A DNA stretch of 64,000 nt from Kitasatospora herbaricolor (GTDB lineage Bacteria; Actinomycetota; Actinomycetes; Streptomycetales; Streptomycetaceae): positions 4,712,001-4,776,000 of the forward strand of contig NZ_JAUSVA010000002.1 in NCBI RefSeq assembly GCF_030813695.1, read 5' to 3'. Below the pieces are notes generated by a model that was not told the DNA's origin, made no database searches, and saw only the letters and a list, made by a program, of their open reading frames with translations. Positions within the stretch are counted from its first letter, which is position 1. The number at the start of each line of letters is the position of its first letter. The position numbers and the translations under genes are program-made. Positions 7,949-18,794 of this stretch are shown one piece after another.

Positions 7949-8824
7949 ATGGAGCTCGGCCTCATCGGTCTCGGCAAGATGGGCGGCAACATGCGCGAGC
8001 GGATCCGCCGCGCCGGCCACACCGTCATCGGCTACGACCGCAACCCCGACGTCTCCGACGTCGACAGCCTGCAGGAGCTCGTCAACAAGCTCCAGGGCCC
8101 CCGCGTGGTGTGGGTGATGGTCCCGGCTGGCGCCGCCACCCAGGCGACCGTCGACGAGCTCGCCGAACTGCTCTCTCCCGGTGACGTGGTCGTCGACGGC
8201 GGCAACTCCCGCTGGACGGACGACATCAAGCACGCCGAGTCGCTGGCCGCCAAGGGCATCGGCTTCGTCGACTGCGGCGTCTCCGGTGGTGTCTGGGGCC
8301 TGGAGAACGGCTACGCCCTGATGTACGGCGGCGACGCCGAGCACGTGGCCAAGGCCCAGCCGATCTTCGACGCGCTCAAGCCCGAGGGCGAGTTCGGCGC
8401 GGTGCACGCGGGCGCGGTCGGCGCCGGCCACTTCGCCAAGATGGTCCACAACGGCATCGAGTACGCCATGATGCAGGCCTTCGCCGAGGGCTGGGAGCTG
8501 CTGGAGGCCGCCCCCGAGGTCACCGACGTGCGCGAGGTCTTCCGCAGCTGGCAGGAGGGCACGGTCATCCGCTCCTGGCTGCTCGACCTGGCCGTCCGCG
8601 CGCTGGACGACGACGAGCACCTGGCGAAGCTCAAGGGCTGGGCCGCCGACTCCGGCGAGGGCCGCTGGACGGTCGAGGCCGCCATCGACCACGCGGTGCC
8701 GCTGCCCGCCATCACCGCCTCGCTGTTCGCCCGCTTCGCCTCCCGGCAGGACGACTCCCCGCAGATGAAGATGATCGCCGCGCTGCGCAACCAGTTCGGC
8801 GGCCACGCGGTCGAGAACAAGTAG
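7949..8824 (+). CDS. gnd: 6-phosphogluconate dehydrogenase, decarboxylating (short GntZ type)
   Basis: A 291-residue oxidoreductase that converts 6-phosphogluconate to ribulose 5-phosphate and CO2 with NAD(P)+, in the oxidative pentose phosphate pathway. The ATG at 7949 has AAGGA seven bases upstream and begins directly with the dinucleotide fold MELGLIGLGKMGGNM (GxGxxG type). The substrate-binding GGNSRW segment, the block DCGVSGGVWGLENGYALMYGG and the catalytic-helix region GHFAKMVHNGIEYAMMQ are all visible. Its length is that of the short bacterial type rather than the 470-residue E. coli Gnd. Its position between dnaN and recF is typical of streptomycetes. The cofactor preference cannot be read from the sequence. 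Confidence 0.95.
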   Translation: MELGLIGLGKMGGNMRERIRRAGHTVIGYDRNPDVSDVDSLQELVNKLQGPRVVWVMVPAGAATQATVDELAELLSPGDVVVDGGNSRWTDDIKHAESLAAKGIGFVDCGVSGGVWGLENGYALMYGGDAEHVAKAQPIFDALKPEGEFGAVHAGAVGAGHFAKMVHNGIEYAMMQAFAEGWELLEAAPEVTDVREVFRSWQEGTVIRSWLLDLAVRALDDDEHLAKLKGWAADSGEGRWTVEAAIDHAVPLPAITASLFARFASRQDDSPQMKMIAALRNQFGGHAVENK

Positions 8825-8863
8825 TCCACAGGCTGTGGACCGCGCGGCCGAGGTCGCGCGGTC
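8822..8863 (+). terminator. gnd terminator overlapping an inverted DnaA-box pair
   Basis: Positions 8838-8846 pair with 8855-8863 (9-bp GC stem, 8-nt loop). Immediately upstream, TAGTCCACA (8822-8830, containing the gnd stop codon), GGC, and TGTGGACCG (8834-8842) form a near-palindromic DnaA-box pair. Confidence 0.55.
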
Positions 8864-8932
8864 CGTCCGCCGGTGCATTCCGTCAGCCAGCAGTTCCCCA
8901 GCAGGACCAGAAGGCGAGCGCAGTCCACAGCC

Positions 8933-10066
8933 ATGCACGTAGCGCACCTGTCGCTCGCCGACTTCCGCTCCTACGCCCGCGCCGAGGTTCCCCTCGACCC
9001 GGGCGTGACGGCGTTCGTGGGGCCCAACGGCCAGGGCAAGACCAACCTGGTGGAGGCCATCGGCTACGTCGCCACCCTGGGCAGCCACCGGGTGGCCACC
9101 GACGCCCCGCTGATCCGGCTCGGCGCCGAGCGGGCCGTGGTCCGCACCTCGATCACCGCCGGTGCCCGGAGCACCCTGGTCGAACTGGAGATCACCCCGG
9201 GCAAGGCCAACCGGGCCCGGATCAACCGCTCGGACAACGTCCGCCCGCGCGACGTGCTCGGCCTGCTGCGCACCGTGCTGTTCGCCCCCGAGGACCTCGC
9301 CCTGGTCAAGGGCGACCCGAGCGAGCGGCGGCGCTTCCTGGACGAGCTGCTCACCGCCCGCGCCCCCCGGCTGGCCGGCGTGCGCCAGGACTACGAGCGG
9401 GTGCTCAAGCAGCGCAACGCCCTGCTGAAGACCGCCGCGATGGCCCGCCGGGCCGGCGGTGGCAAGGGCGCCGACCTCTCCACCCTGGAGATCTGGGACG
9501 GCCACCTGGCCCGCGCCGGGGCCGAGTTGACGGCCTTCCGGCTGCAACTGGTGAGCGCCCTGCAGCCGCTGGTGCGGCAGGCGTACGAACAGCTGGCCCC
9601 CGGTGCCGGGGAGACGGTGCTGGAGTACCGGAGCTCCTTCGAGGGCGAGCTGCCGGCCAGCCGCGAGCAGGCCGAGGAGCAGCTGCTGGGGGCGATGCTG
9701 GCGGCCCGCAAGCAGGAGATCGAGCGCGGCATGACCCTGGTGGGGCCGCACCGCGACGAACTGGTGCTGCGGCTGGGGCCGCTGCCCGCCAAGGGCTACG
9801 CCAGCCACGGCGAGTCCTGGTCGTACGCGCTGGCGCTGCGCCTGGCCTCCTACGAACTGCTGCGGGCGGACGGCGGCGAGCCGGTACTGATCCTGGACGA
9901 CGTGTTCGCGGAGCTGGACGCCCGGCGCCGGGACCGGCTGGCGGAGCTGGTCGCCGGCGGCGAACAGGTGCTGGTGACGGCGGCGGTGGCGGACGACGTC
10001 CCGAAGGCGCTGGCCGGCGCCCGGTACGCGGTGGCCGACGGCGAGGTCCTCCGGCTGGACCCGTGA
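8933..10066 (+). CDS. recF: DNA replication/repair protein RecF
   Basis: A 377-residue SMC-like ATPase that helps load RecA (with RecO and RecR) at single-strand gaps and stalled forks. MHVAHLSLADFRSYA is the classic RecF start (ATG at 8933). Walker A is GPNGQGKTN (Gly30-Asn38), and the signature/Walker B region is represented by GESWSYALALRLASYELL and EPVLILDDVFAELDARRRD near the C-terminus. The family signature FAPEDLALVKGDPSERRRFLD is also present. It lies in the conserved dnaN-gnd-recF-dciA-gyrB series; a DnaA-box-like GTCCACAGCC lies immediately before the start codon. Confidence 0.98.
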   Translation: MHVAHLSLADFRSYARAEVPLDPGVTAFVGPNGQGKTNLVEAIGYVATLGSHRVATDAPLIRLGAERAVVRTSITAGARSTLVELEITPGKANRARINRSDNVRPRDVLGLLRTVLFAPEDLALVKGDPSERRRFLDELLTARAPRLAGVRQDYERVLKQRNALLKTAAMARRAGGGKGADLSTLEIWDGHLARAGAELTAFRLQLVSALQPLVRQAYEQLAPGAGETVLEYRSSFEGELPASREQAEEQLLGAMLAARKQEIERGMTLVGPHRDELVLRLGPLPAKGYASHGESWSYALALRLASYELLRADGGEPVLILDDVFAELDARRRDRLAELVAGGEQVLVTAAVADDVPKALAGARYAVADGEVLRLDP

Positions 10067-10164
10067 CGGAGTCCGCCGACGGGGCGTCCGACCGCGCGGG
10101 CCGCGGCCGTCCTGTGTTCCGCGTCATGGCCCGGATGTCCCCCGTACCTCGTAAGCTGGACGGC

Positions 10165-10185
10165 CTGTCCACAGCCTGGGGAAGG
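10165..10185 (+). promoter_or_regulatory. DnaA-box-like pair overlapping the dciA ribosome-binding site
   Basis: CTGTCCACA (10165-10173), GCC, then TGGGGAAGG (10177-10185) is the same box-GSC-box arrangement seen elsewhere in this cluster. Its right half forms part of the GAAGGAG Shine-Dalgarno sequence. Confidence 0.4.
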
Positions 10186-10193
10186 AGATCGTC

Positions 10194-10718
10194 GTGAGTG
10201 ATCCGGCGCAGCTGTCCCCCGAGCCCTCGGGCGTGGACCTGGCGCGGGTGGCCCTGCGGGCCGCCAAGGAGCAGGCCCGCCAGCGCGGGGAGCAGGTCCG
10301 GGAGAAGCGCGAGGCCAAGCGGCACGGCCTGCGCAGCGGGGCCCGGGCGGACGGCCGGGACCCGGTGCCGCTGGGGGCGGCGCTGAACCGGCTGATCACC
10401 GAGCGCGGCTGGGAGGCGCCGGCCGCGGTGGGCGGGGTGATGGGGCGCTGGCCGCAGATCGTCGGGCCGGACATCTCGGCGCACTGTGAGCCGAAGCACT
10501 TCGAGGAGGCGACGGCCGTCCTGACGGTGCAGTGCGACTCCACCGCGTGGGCGACCCAGCTCCGACTGCTGGCACGCCAGTTGGTGGCCCGGCTGAACCA
10601 CGAACTGGGGCACGGCACGGTGAAGGTGATCAAGGTCCTGGGCCCGGCGGCGCCGGTCAGGGGCTACGGGCGGCTGCGCGCGCCCGGGAGCAAGGGGCCC
10701 GGCGACACCTGGGGGTGA
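10194..10718 (+). CDS. dciA: DciA-family (DUF721) helicase loader/operator
   Basis: A 174-residue protein with the DUF721 fold. The charged N-terminal region (about residues 15-50, Arg/Lys/Glu/Gln-rich, likely helical) is followed by the DUF721 core: PLGAALNRLITERGWE, a GRWPQIVGPDISAHCEPKHF block and LTVQCDSTAWATQLRLL. DciA proteins are the ancestral bacterial helicase operators that help place DnaB at the origin, replacing the phage-derived DnaC/DnaI, which agrees with its location beside dnaA, dnaN and recF. GTG start at 10194 with GAAGGAG upstream. The helicase role here is inferred from the family; no partner binding can be seen. Confidence 0.85.
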   Translation: MSDPAQLSPEPSGVDLARVALRAAKEQARQRGEQVREKREAKRHGLRSGARADGRDPVPLGAALNRLITERGWEAPAAVGGVMGRWPQIVGPDISAHCEPKHFEEATAVLTVQCDSTAWATQLRLLARQLVARLNHELGHGTVKVIKVLGPAAPVRGYGRLRAPGSKGPGDTWG

Positions 10719-10895
10719 GGGGCCCCGGTCGGCCGGTCCGCGGGTCCCGCGGACGGCGAAGCTCCGGAACCGCTGGCGGCCCTTTTGAGCGCTCTGGGGG
10801 CCCGGGGCGAGTATCGGGACATGTCCAGAGGGGATTTCGGGCGGCATATCTGCCCTCAGGGGCTGCCAAACGCCCATCTCTGTCAGTCGTACCGG

Positions 10896-10930
10896 TAGAC
10901 TGAAAGCCAAACACTGTTGCTTGTAGCAAC
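10896..10930 (+). promoter_or_regulatory. gyrB upstream region: -10-like box and 5' hairpin
   Basis: The 292-bp dciA-gyrB gap has TAGACT (10896-10901) as a plausible -10 element without a clear -35, followed by a small hairpin GTTGC-TTGTA-GCAAC (10916-10930) that would lie in the gyrB leader. Gyrase promoters are commonly supercoiling-sensitive with poor -35 boxes; the assignment is tentative. Confidence 0.35.
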
Positions 10931-11010
10931 CGAGTCGAACCGCCGTGGTCGCACGCCCTCCCGTCCAGTGGGAGGGGATGCGGCCCGTGCTGTGCCAGAG
11001 AGGGCGCTTC

Positions 11011-13011
11011 GTGGCCGATTCCGGCAACCCCAGCCAGACCCAAGAACCCATCGACCCGGCGACCGGAAAGGCCTACGACGCCGACGCCATCCAGGTGTTG
11101 GAGGGCCTCGACGCCGTCCGCAAGCGCCCCGGCATGTACATCGGCTCCACGGGCGAGCGCGGCCTGCACCACCTGGTGTACGAGGTCGTGGACAACTCCG
11201 TCGACGAGGCGCTGGCCGGGCACGCCGACACCATCGACGTCACGATCCTGGCCGACGGCGCCGTGCGCGTGGTCGACAACGGCCGCGGCATCCCGGTGGG
11301 CATGGTCGCGAGCCAGGGGAAGCCGGCCGTCGAGGTCGTGCTGACGGTCCTGCACGCGGGCGGCAAGTTCGGCGGCGGCGGCTACGCGGTCTCCGGCGGC
11401 CTGCACGGTGTCGGCGTCTCGGTCGTGAACGCCCTGTCCACCCGGCTCGCGGTGGAGATCCACACCGACGGCTCGCGCTGGACGCAGGAGTACAAGCTCG
11501 GCGACCCGACCGCCCCGCTGGCCCAGCACGAGGCCACCGACCGGACCGGCACCAGCGTCACCTTCTGGGCCGACCCGGACATCTTCGAGACGACCGTCTA
11601 CTCCTTCGAGACGCTGTCGCGCCGCTTCCAGGAGATGGCCTTCCTCAACAAGGGCCTGACCATCGCGCTGACGGACGAGCGCGCGGAGCACGCGGACGAG
11701 GACGGCACGCCGCTCTCGGTCACGTACAAGTACGACGGCGGCATCGCCGACTTCGTCACGCACCTCAACTCCCGCAAGGGCGAGGTGATCCACCCCTCCG
11801 TGATCGACTTCGAGCAGGAGGACAAGGACAAGTCGATCTCGGTGGAGATCGCGATGCAGTGGAACACCTCGTACACCGAGGGCGTCTACAGCTTCGCCAA
11901 CACCATCCACACCCACGGCGGCGGCACCCACGAGGAGGGTTTCCGCGCGGCGCTGACCGGCCTGGTCAACCGCTACGCGCGGGACAAGAAGCTGCTCCGG
12001 GAGAAGGACGACAACCTCTCCGGCGAGGACATCCGCGAGGGCCTGACCGCGATCATCTCGGTCAAGCTCGGCGAGCCGCAGTTCGAGGGCCAGACCAAGG
12101 ACAAGCTCGGCAACACCGAGGCGAAGACCTTCGTCCAGAAGGTGGTGCACGAGCAGCTGAACGACTGGCTGGACCGCCACCCGGTCGAGGCCGGCGACAT
12201 CATCCGCAAGTCGATCCAGGCCGCCACCGCGCGCGTGGCCGCGCGCAAGGCGCGCGACCTGACCCGCCGCAAGGGGCTGCTGGAGAGCGCCTCGCTGCCG
12301 GGCAAGCTGAGCGACTGCCAGTCCAAGGACCCGGCCGAGTGCGAGATCTTCATCGTCGAGGGTGACTCCGCCGGCGGCTCGGCCAAGCAGGGCCGGGACC
12401 CGCGCACCCAGGCGATCCTCCCGATCCGCGGCAAGATCCTCAACGTCGAGAAGGCGCGGATCGACAAGGTGCTGCAGAACACCGAGGTCCAGGCGCTGAT
12501 CTCGGCCTTCGGCTGCGGCATCCAGGAGGACTACGACGAGTCCAAGCTCCGCTATCACAAGATCGTCCTGATGGCGGACGCCGACGTCGACGGGCAGCAC
12601 ATCCGCACCCTGCTGCTCACCCTGCTGTTCCGCTTCATGCGCCCGCTGGTCGAGGCCGGCTACGTCTACCTGGCGATGCCGCCGCTGTACAAGATCAAGT
12701 GGGGCCGGGACGACTTCGACTACGTCTACTCGGACCGCGAGAAGGACTCGGTGATCGCCGCCGGCACCGCGGCCGGCCGCCGCCTGCCCAAGGACGACGC
12801 CATCCAGCGCTTCAAGGGTCTCGGCGAGATGAACGCCGAGGAGCTCCGGATCACCACCATGGACCAGGCGCACCGCCTGCTCCAGCAGATCACCCTGGAG
12901 GACGCGGCCCGTGCCGACGACCTGTTCTCCGTCCTGATGGGCGAGGACGTCGAGGCCCGCCGCTCCTTCATCCAGCGCAACGCCAAGGACGTCCGCTTCC
13001 TGGACGTCTGA
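11011..13011 (+). CDS. gyrB: DNA gyrase subunit B
   Basis: A 666-residue ATPase subunit of gyrase, which introduces negative supercoils. The GTG at 11011 gives MADSGNPSQ, matching streptomycete GyrB starts. The GHKL ATPase domain shows VLEGLDAVRKRPGMYIG, VDNSVDEALAGH, DNGRGIPVG and GLHGVGVSVVNAL; the TOPRIM domain shows EGDSAGGS (from Glu450), PIRGKILNVEKA and MADADVDGQHIRTLLL; the C-terminus has QRFKGLGEMNAEEL. No large insertion of the E. coli kind is present. gyrA follows after 56 bp with no terminator, so the two are probably co-transcribed. Confidence 0.99.
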   Translation: MADSGNPSQTQEPIDPATGKAYDADAIQVLEGLDAVRKRPGMYIGSTGERGLHHLVYEVVDNSVDEALAGHADTIDVTILADGAVRVVDNGRGIPVGMVASQGKPAVEVVLTVLHAGGKFGGGGYAVSGGLHGVGVSVVNALSTRLAVEIHTDGSRWTQEYKLGDPTAPLAQHEATDRTGTSVTFWADPDIFETTVYSFETLSRRFQEMAFLNKGLTIALTDERAEHADEDGTPLSVTYKYDGGIADFVTHLNSRKGEVIHPSVIDFEQEDKDKSISVEIAMQWNTSYTEGVYSFANTIHTHGGGTHEEGFRAALTGLVNRYARDKKLLREKDDNLSGEDIREGLTAIISVKLGEPQFEGQTKDKLGNTEAKTFVQKVVHEQLNDWLDRHPVEAGDIIRKSIQAATARVAARKARDLTRRKGLLESASLPGKLSDCQSKDPAECEIFIVEGDSAGGSAKQGRDPRTQAILPIRGKILNVEKARIDKVLQNTEVQALISAFGCGIQEDYDESKLRYHKIVLMADADVDGQHIRTLLLTLLFRFMRPLVEAGYVYLAMPPLYKIKWGRDDFDYVYSDREKDSVIAAGTAAGRRLPKDDAIQRFKGLGEMNAEELRITTMDQAHRLLQQITLEDAARADDLFSVLMGEDVEARRSFIQRNAKDVRFLDV

Positions 13012-13067
13012 CGGGGCCCGCCCCCGCCAGTACCGTCCAGTCACGCGTGAAAGGAAACTGACCACCA

Positions 13068-15677
<2,610 letters not shown>

Positions 15678-15690
15678 CCCGGCCACGGAG

Positions 15691-15727
15691 CCCGTACCCC
15701 CGCGCGCCCGGCGCGCGGGGGTACGGG
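15691..15727 (+). terminator. gyrA terminator
   Basis: A perfect 17-bp stem (15691-15707 with 15711-15727) closed by a 3-nt loop lies 13 bp after gyrA. There is no U tract. Confidence 0.8.
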
Positions 15728-15825
15728 CGGCCGACCAGTACCGGGCAATCCCGCCGGGCGCTGGATGACGAGTGACGAACCAGGCCGGTGATCACCGGCC
15801 TGGCGGTGAGTGCGGGAGGACCAGG

Positions 15826-16590
15826 GTGAGTGGAGCCACGGGTGCTGCGGGAGGCGCCGCAGGCGGCCGTCCGGGCGCAGCACAGGGCGGCATGCCGTAC
15901 GGCGGTGTTCCGCAGACTCCGGCCGAGCACCCGGCGGCGTCCACCTCGCTGATGCCCCCGGTCGGTTCGGGCGGTCAGCCGGGTGCGGCGGGTGGCTACG
16001 GCACGCCGCCACCGCCGCCGGCCCCGCCGGCCGCGCCCGCGGCGGGCGGCGGCAACGGGTTCTCGCAGCCGACCACGTACGCCAAGGGGCAGCCCACGCC
16101 GGCCCGCGGCACGCGGGTGAACGCGGGGGCCCCGGCAGGAGGGCCGGCCGGACCGGCCGCGCCCGCGGCGGGCGGCGCCGCACGGCGCCCGGCTCCGGCC
16201 GCGCCGGCGGGCACCGGACGGACCCGCAAGGCCCGGCTGCGGGTGACCAAGGCCGACCCGTGGTCGGTCATGAAGGTCAGCTTCCTGCTGTCGCTCGCGG
16301 TCGGCGTGATCCTGATCGTCGCGGCCGCGGTGCTGTGGATGACGCTGGACTCGCTGGGCGTCTTCGACTCGCTGACCAAGACCCTCAAGGACGTCACCGG
16401 TTCGGACACCACCGGCGGCCTCAACCTGATGGACTACGTCGGCTTCGGCAAGGTGATGAGCTTCACCGTGCTGATCGCGGTGGTGGACGTGGTGCTGCTG
16501 ACCGCGCTGGCCACCCTGTCGGCGTTCATCTACAACACCGCCGCCGGCTTCACCGGTGGTGTCGAGCTGACCCTCGCGGAAGAGGACTGA
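15826..16590 (+). CDS. DUF3566 two-helix membrane protein
   Basis: A 254-residue protein found next to gyrA throughout actinobacteria. Residues 1-135 are disordered Gly/Ala/Pro-rich sequence; the DUF3566 domain starts at LRVTKADPWSVMKVSFLLS and has two membrane spans (about residues 155-180 and 215-245) joined by an extracellular loop holding TLKDVTGSDTTGG. It ends in a short acidic tail. The GTG start at 15826 is preceded by GGGAGG. No enzymatic motif is visible and function is unknown; the persistent linkage to gyrase is unexplained. Identification of the family is secure; the function is not. Confidence 0.85.
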   Translation: MSGATGAAGGAAGGRPGAAQGGMPYGGVPQTPAEHPAASTSLMPPVGSGGQPGAAGGYGTPPPPPAPPAAPAAGGGNGFSQPTTYAKGQPTPARGTRVNAGAPAGGPAGPAAPAAGGAARRPAPAAPAGTGRTRKARLRVTKADPWSVMKVSFLLSLAVGVILIVAAAVLWMTLDSLGVFDSLTKTLKDVTGSDTTGGLNLMDYVGFGKVMSFTVLIAVVDVVLLTALATLSAFIYNTAAGFTGGVELTLAEED

Positions 16591-16614
16591 CACCCAGTCA
16601 CTTCCGGCGGAATG

Positions 16615-16653
16615 AGCGGGCCCCGAAGGCTGTTGCAGCCTTCGGGGCCCGCT
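16615..16653 (+). terminator. Strong hairpin after the DUF3566 gene
   Basis: A perfect 18-bp inverted repeat (16615-16632 with 16636-16653) with a TTG loop begins 25 bp after the stop codon; no U tract. The remaining 200 bp before the next gene shows nothing else I can name. Confidence 0.85.
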
Positions 16654-16853
16654 GCCGTTCGGGCGGGTTCCGGGCCAGGGGGGCGCAGGCCGTCCGGTCA
16701 CCCGGCGTTCGGGTGACGGGCGTCCGGCCCCGGCGTGCCGCCGGGTTCCGCGACAGCCGCTGTGGGCTTAGCTGGGACGCGCGGTGCGCGAGGGACGCAG
16801 GTCGCAGGCAGGTCGCAGACAAAGGCAGCCGTACGGCTGGACGGAGGCGCGCA

Positions 16854-18257
16854 ATGGCTGAGCTCGCAAGGCAGATGGTCGGGTCGCTGGAGGCCGTGCT
16901 GGGGGTCCCGGTACCGCTGCGGATCCAGGCCTGGGACGGCAGCATCGCCGGCCCGCCCGGCGCGCCCACCCTGATCCTGCGCAGCCGCCGCGCCGTCCGC
17001 CGCCTGGTCTGGTCGCCGGGCGAGCTGGGGCTGGCCCGGGCCTACGTGGCCGGTGACATCGAGATCGCCGCCGACACCGACCTCTACGAGGTGCTGTCGG
17101 CCGTCGCGCAGTACGCCGAGCGCCCCGAGATCCGGCAGCTGAACCTGGGGGTGGGCGACGCCCTCGGACCCAAGGGCAGGGAGTTGCTGCGGACCGCCCT
17201 GCGGATCGGCGCCGTGGGCCTGCAGCCGACGCCGCCGCCGGAGGAGGCCCGGGCGGTTCGGGGCAGGCTGCACAGCCGCAGCCGGGACCGCGCGGCGATC
17301 AGCCACCACTACGACGTCGGCAACGACTTCTACGGCCTCGTGCTGGGCTCCTCGATGGTGTACTCCTGCGCGTACTGGACGCCCGAGGCCAAGAGCCTGG
17401 AGGCCGCCCAGGAGGCCAAGCTGGACCTGATCTGCCGCAAGCTGGGCCTGCGTCCGGGGATGCGGCTGCTGGACGTCGGCTGCGGGTGGGGGTCGCTGCT
17501 GATCCACGCCGCCACGCACTACGGCGTGGAGGCGGTCGGGGTGTCGATCTCGGCGGAGCAGGTGGCGCTGGCCCGCAGCCGGGTCGCGGAGGCCGGGCTC
17601 GCCGACCGGGTGGAGGTCCGGCTGCAGGACTACCGCGAGATCCCGGACGGCCCCTTCGACGCGATCTCCAGCGTCGGGATGGCCGAGCACGTCGGCTCGG
17701 TGCAGTACCTGACGTACGCCTCCGTGCTGTACCGGCTGCTGGCCCCCGGCGGGCGTCTGCTCAACCACCAGATCTCCCGCCGGCCGCTCCCCTCCGGCGA
17801 GCACTACGAGCTCAGCCCGTTCATCCGCAAGTACGTCTTCCCCGACGGGGAGCTTGCCCCGGTGGGGTCCACGGTCTCCCTGCTGGAGGAGGCCGGCTTC
17901 GAGGTCCGGGACGTCGAGTCGCTGCGCGAGCACTACGGGCTGACCCTGCGGGAGTGGGTGGCCAACCTGGAGGCCAACTGGGGGCAGGCCGTCCGTCAGG
18001 TCGGACGGGGCCGGGCCCGGGTCTGGCGGCTGTACATGGCCGCCTCGGCGCTCGCCTTCGAGGAGAACCGGATCGGGATCAACCAGGTCCTCGCCGTCCG
18101 CACCCCCGTGAGCGGTGCGGCGGGCCTCCCTCCCACCCGCGAGCAGTGGCTGGCCCGCCCGCAGCGCCCTGAGCTGCACATGGCCGGCGGCGGTCCCGCG
18201 GGCGGCGCCGGGGGTGCCGCGGATACGGATTTGGGAGATCGGCCGTCGGTCCGCTAA
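16854..18257 (+). CDS. Cyclopropane-fatty-acyl-phospholipid synthase-like methyltransferase
   Basis: A 467-residue SAM-dependent enzyme of the Cfa/mycolic acid cyclopropane synthase family, which transfers a methylene or methyl group onto double bonds of membrane lipid acyl chains. The N-terminal lipid-binding part (about 1-145) includes WSPGELGLARAYVAGDIEI. The catalytic part starts at ISHHYDVGNDFYGLVLG (from about residue 149); the SAM site is LLDVGCGWGSLL (205-216), followed by VEAVGVSISAEQ and SVGMAEHVGSVQY. ATG start at 16854 with GGAGG upstream. The exact product (cyclopropane or methyl branch) cannot be told. The tRNA-Ile promoter overlaps its last codons. Confidence 0.9.
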   Translation: MAELARQMVGSLEAVLGVPVPLRIQAWDGSIAGPPGAPTLILRSRRAVRRLVWSPGELGLARAYVAGDIEIAADTDLYEVLSAVAQYAERPEIRQLNLGVGDALGPKGRELLRTALRIGAVGLQPTPPPEEARAVRGRLHSRSRDRAAISHHYDVGNDFYGLVLGSSMVYSCAYWTPEAKSLEAAQEAKLDLICRKLGLRPGMRLLDVGCGWGSLLIHAATHYGVEAVGVSISAEQVALARSRVAEAGLADRVEVRLQDYREIPDGPFDAISSVGMAEHVGSVQYLTYASVLYRLLAPGGRLLNHQISRRPLPSGEHYELSPFIRKYVFPDGELAPVGSTVSLLEEAGFEVRDVESLREHYGLTLREWVANLEANWGQAVRQVGRGRARVWRLYMAASALAFEENRIGINQVLAVRTPVSGAAGLPPTREQWLARPQRPELHMAGGGPAGGAGGAADTDLGDRPSVR

Positions 18258-18260
18258 TCT
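18231..18260 (+). promoter_or_regulatory. Promoter of tRNA-Ile inside the 3' end of the upstream gene
   Basis: TTGGGA (18231-18236) and TAATCT (18255-18260) are 18 bp apart and place a start a few bases before the mature tRNA at 18274. The -35 lies within the methyltransferase coding sequence. Confidence 0.6.
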
Positions 18261-18273
18261 TTCAGTGCGGCAA

Positions 18274-18347
18274 GGGCCTATAGCTCAGACGGTTAGAGCG
18301 CTTCCCTGATAAGGAAGAGGCCACAGGTTCAAGTCCTGTTAGGCCCA
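18274..18347 (+). tRNA. tRNA-Ile (GAT anticodon)
   Basis: A 74-nt cloverleaf. The acceptor stem GGGCCTA pairs with TAGGCCC before discriminator A; the anticodon arm CTTCC-CTGATAA-GGAAG gives anticodon GAT; the T arm is CAGG-TTCAAGT-CCTG. The 3' CCA is not encoded, so it must be added after transcription. Confidence 0.98.
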
Positions 18348-18354
18348 CCTGCGG

Positions 18355-18388
18355 AAACGCCCCGGATGGAACTCCATCCGGGGCGTTT
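18355..18388 (+). terminator. tRNA-Ile terminator
   Basis: A perfect 15-bp stem (18355-18369 with 18374-18388) with a 4-nt loop, ending in TTT. It starts 8 bp after the tRNA. Confidence 0.85.
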
Positions 18389-18794
18389 CGTCTTTCCGCC
18401 CGCCGGTCGGGCGCGGGCGAGGTGACGGGGGCCGCGCGGACCGCCGGCCGGCATTCCGGTGAGGCGGACGTCACACCGGCGCCGGGGGCCGGGGCCGGGC
18501 CCGGAATCCGCCCGGGAATGCCCTCGTCCGCCGGTCCCGGGCTTTCTTCCGGCCGGTGCGGAACTCATCGCCTCGTGGAACCCGGCCGGCCGGGTGCGGC
18601 CGGGCCGGGCCCCGCCGAGCAGGCATTCCCGATCCCCGGGAGGGTTGGGCGCGGCCGGCGCTGCTCCTGACCTCACCAAGGCGCCCGAGCCCCGATCCCG
18701 CGCCCTGTCCGGGCCCGGTGACCCTGGACGCGGCCCGGTCCGGCGGGTCTACTGGTGGGGGTGGACGTCGGAGCGGCGGAGAGAGGTGGTCGAG
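18389..18794. other. Intergenic region, nothing recognised
   Basis: About 400 bp of GC-rich sequence between the tRNA-Ile terminator and the DUF6191 gene. I see no credible gene, tRNA or repeat; it presumably holds the promoter of the next gene. Confidence 0.5.

Noticed and set aside
10945..11010. Upstream extension of gyrB
   Set aside because: Open in frame, but the MADSGNP start at 11011 matches GyrB of relatives.
13044..13055. CGCGTGAAAGG before gyrA as a parS half
   Set aside because: Only one half matches; this is the gyrA leader with its ribosome-binding site.
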